Source: Marisediminitalea alba
Lineage (GTDB): Bacteria > Pseudomonadota > Gammaproteobacteria > Enterobacterales > Alteromonadaceae
DNA: 41,156 nucleotides
Assembly: GCF_002993365.1 (NCBI RefSeq)
Contig: NZ_PVNP01000207.1
Span: 70,584-111,739 of the forward strand
Direction of reading: 5' to 3'
Below the pieces are notes generated by a model. That model did no database searches. It was given only the letters and a program-made list of their open reading frames with translations, and had not been told where the DNA came from. Below, in pieces: positions 40,270-41,156 of this stretch; position 1 is the first letter of the stretch, and each line of letters begins with the position of its first letter. The position numbers were made by a program, and so were the translations under genes.

Positions 40270-41156
40270 TAGGGCGTGTTGATCTTTCGTGAGTAATTTT
40301 TAAACAGCATGGTAAAGGGTTATAATTTGCTTCGCCAAAAGTAAAACCATAACCAATACCATGCCAAGAACAATACTAACTGATATTCGATGGGAACTGC
40401 TACTTCAAGTTATGAAAAGTACAGGCCGTATTTACGATAAAACTGAACATCGAATGACATTTGAAGGAATACTTTATCGAATGAGAACTGGTATTCCTTG
40501 GCGAGATCTGCCCTCTGAATTCGGAGAGTGGAGTACCGTATACAGACGATTTAATCTTTGGTCAAAGAAAGGGATTTTAGATAACCTTTTCAAAAGCTTA
40601 TCTAGCATGGCTGATTTTGAGTGGGTCTTTCTTGATGGCTCGATAGTTCGAGCACATCAACATAGCACAGGAGCAGCAACTGAAAGCTCAGAGCAAATAG
40701 GCAAAAGTCGTGGGGGTAATTCAACCAAAATTCACTTAGCTGTAGATAGTGGAGGATTACCGATTTGTTTCGACTTATCAGAAGGTCAACGCCACGATGT
40801 TGTTCATGCGAATAGTTTGGTTGAACAGCTTGATGAAGTGAACACTGTCGTTTGTGATAAAGGCTATGATAGCGAACAATTCCGCTGTTTTGTTCGTGAC
40901 CACGGTGGAACACCAGTGATTGCTACACGGAATTACGGTCAAGATATTGATAAAAAAAGCATGGATTGGTGCTTATACAAATACCGACATTTGGTTGAAA
41001 ATGCATTTGCAAGAATTAAGCAATATCGAGCTATTTCAACTAGATACGATAAGTTAGAGCGAAATTATGCCAGCATGGTATCGCTGGCATTTATGTTAAT
41101 GTGGCTGCCGATGTATTGTTGAGCAAAATATGTACAGAAAAGATCAACACGCCCTA
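40270..41156 (+). mobile_element. IS5-family insertion sequence, complete
   Basis: The 18-bp terminal inverted repeats are TAGGGCGTGTTGATCTTT at 40270-40287 and its reverse complement at 41139-41156. They enclose one DDE transposase gene. Length is about 887 bp. The right end coincides with the last base of the window, so target duplication cannot be checked. Base composition is lower in G+C than neighbouring genes, as expected for a mobile element. Confidence 0.92.
40361..41122 (+). CDS. IS5-family DDE transposase
   Basis: This 253-residue transposase begins with the DUF4096-type helical N-terminus (ILTDIRWELLLQVM; FEGILYRMRTGIPWRDLPSE). The catalytic region follows, with Asp in VFLDGSIVRAHQH, Asp in VVCDKGYDSEQF and Glu in HLVENAFARIKQYRAI. 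It is a single uninterrupted frame, so programmed frameshifting is not needed. The gene appears intact and the element may be active. The IS427/IS1031 subgroup is likely. Confidence 0.94.
   Translation: MPRTILTDIRWELLLQVMKSTGRIYDKTEHRMTFEGILYRMRTGIPWRDLPSEFGEWSTVYRRFNLWSKKGILDNLFKSLSSMADFEWVFLDGSIVRAHQHSTGAATESSEQIGKSRGGNSTKIHLAVDSGGLPICFDLSEGQRHDVVHANSLVEQLDEVNTVVCDKGYDSEQFRCFVRDHGGTPVIATRNYGQDIDKKSMDWCLYKYRHLVENAFARIKQYRAISTRYDKLERNYASMVSLAFMLMWLPMYC

Overview
The window looks like chromosomal DNA of a marine gammaproteobacterium, most likely Alteromonadales (Alteromonas, Salinimonas or Lacimicrobium relatives). This placement is inferred from protein flavour and gene neighbourhoods; there is no rRNA or marker gene here to confirm it. 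No rRNA, tRNA, CRISPR array or prophage was seen.

Layout. (1) 1-714 has no convincing gene. It holds palindromic intergenic repeats (two identical 63-bp direct copies plus a diverged copy with compensatory changes) and a large branched inverted repeat. (2) 715-10675 is a purine catabolism locus. puuE and a RutR-like TetR regulator are on the minus strand. The plus-strand operon xdhA-xdhB-xdhC-uraD-uraH-guaD-puuD diverges from them. Three TGACCA-NN-TGGTCA-type operators lie between the two units. Together the enzymes take guanine, xanthine and urate to allantoate, with urate oxidised by a membrane, cytochrome c-linked PuuD. (3) 10784-16034 is a signalling cluster: a FIST-domain sensor (NosP-like candidate), a soluble histidine kinase and a PAS-PAS-GGDEF diguanylate cyclase on minus, with a divergent REC-HDOD response regulator. 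(4) 16023-33696 is a nitrate assimilation island. Three minus-strand units are present: nrtA-nrtB-nrtD-porin-mobA; nirB-nirD-nasA-cobA-TrpD2-like; and an FNT channel followed by a PP2C/Ser-Thr kinase fusion. A NIT-ANTAR antiterminator (NasR) follows on plus. Each minus unit begins with a sigma-54-like promoter and a leader that ends in a strong terminator, overlapped by a competing hairpin whose hexaloop has A at position 1 and G at position 4. That is the hallmark of ANTAR/NasR attenuation. Two units also have NtrC-like upstream sites. (5) 33759-40169 is a mixed region: a TonB-C lipoprotein, an IspZ/YciB-like membrane protein with an extra N-terminal domain, an attEFGH-like ABC/FtsX/lipocalin operon and a double-hotdog thioesterase. 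(6) 40270-41156 is a complete IS5-family insertion sequence whose right inverted repeat coincides with the window end.

How they work together. The purine and nitrate loci are both nitrogen scavenging systems, and both depend on molybdenum cofactor (XdhAB with its XdhC maturase; NasA with MobA). The nitrate island appears to have two-layer control: nitrogen limitation through NtrC and sigma-54, and nitrate or nitrite through NasR acting on the three leaders. The PP2C/kinase fusion sits inside this regulon, which suggests an undescribed phosphorylation step in nitrate or nitrite handling. Many starts were moved from the longest reading frame on the basis of ribosome binding sites or stop/start overlaps, as noted per gene.
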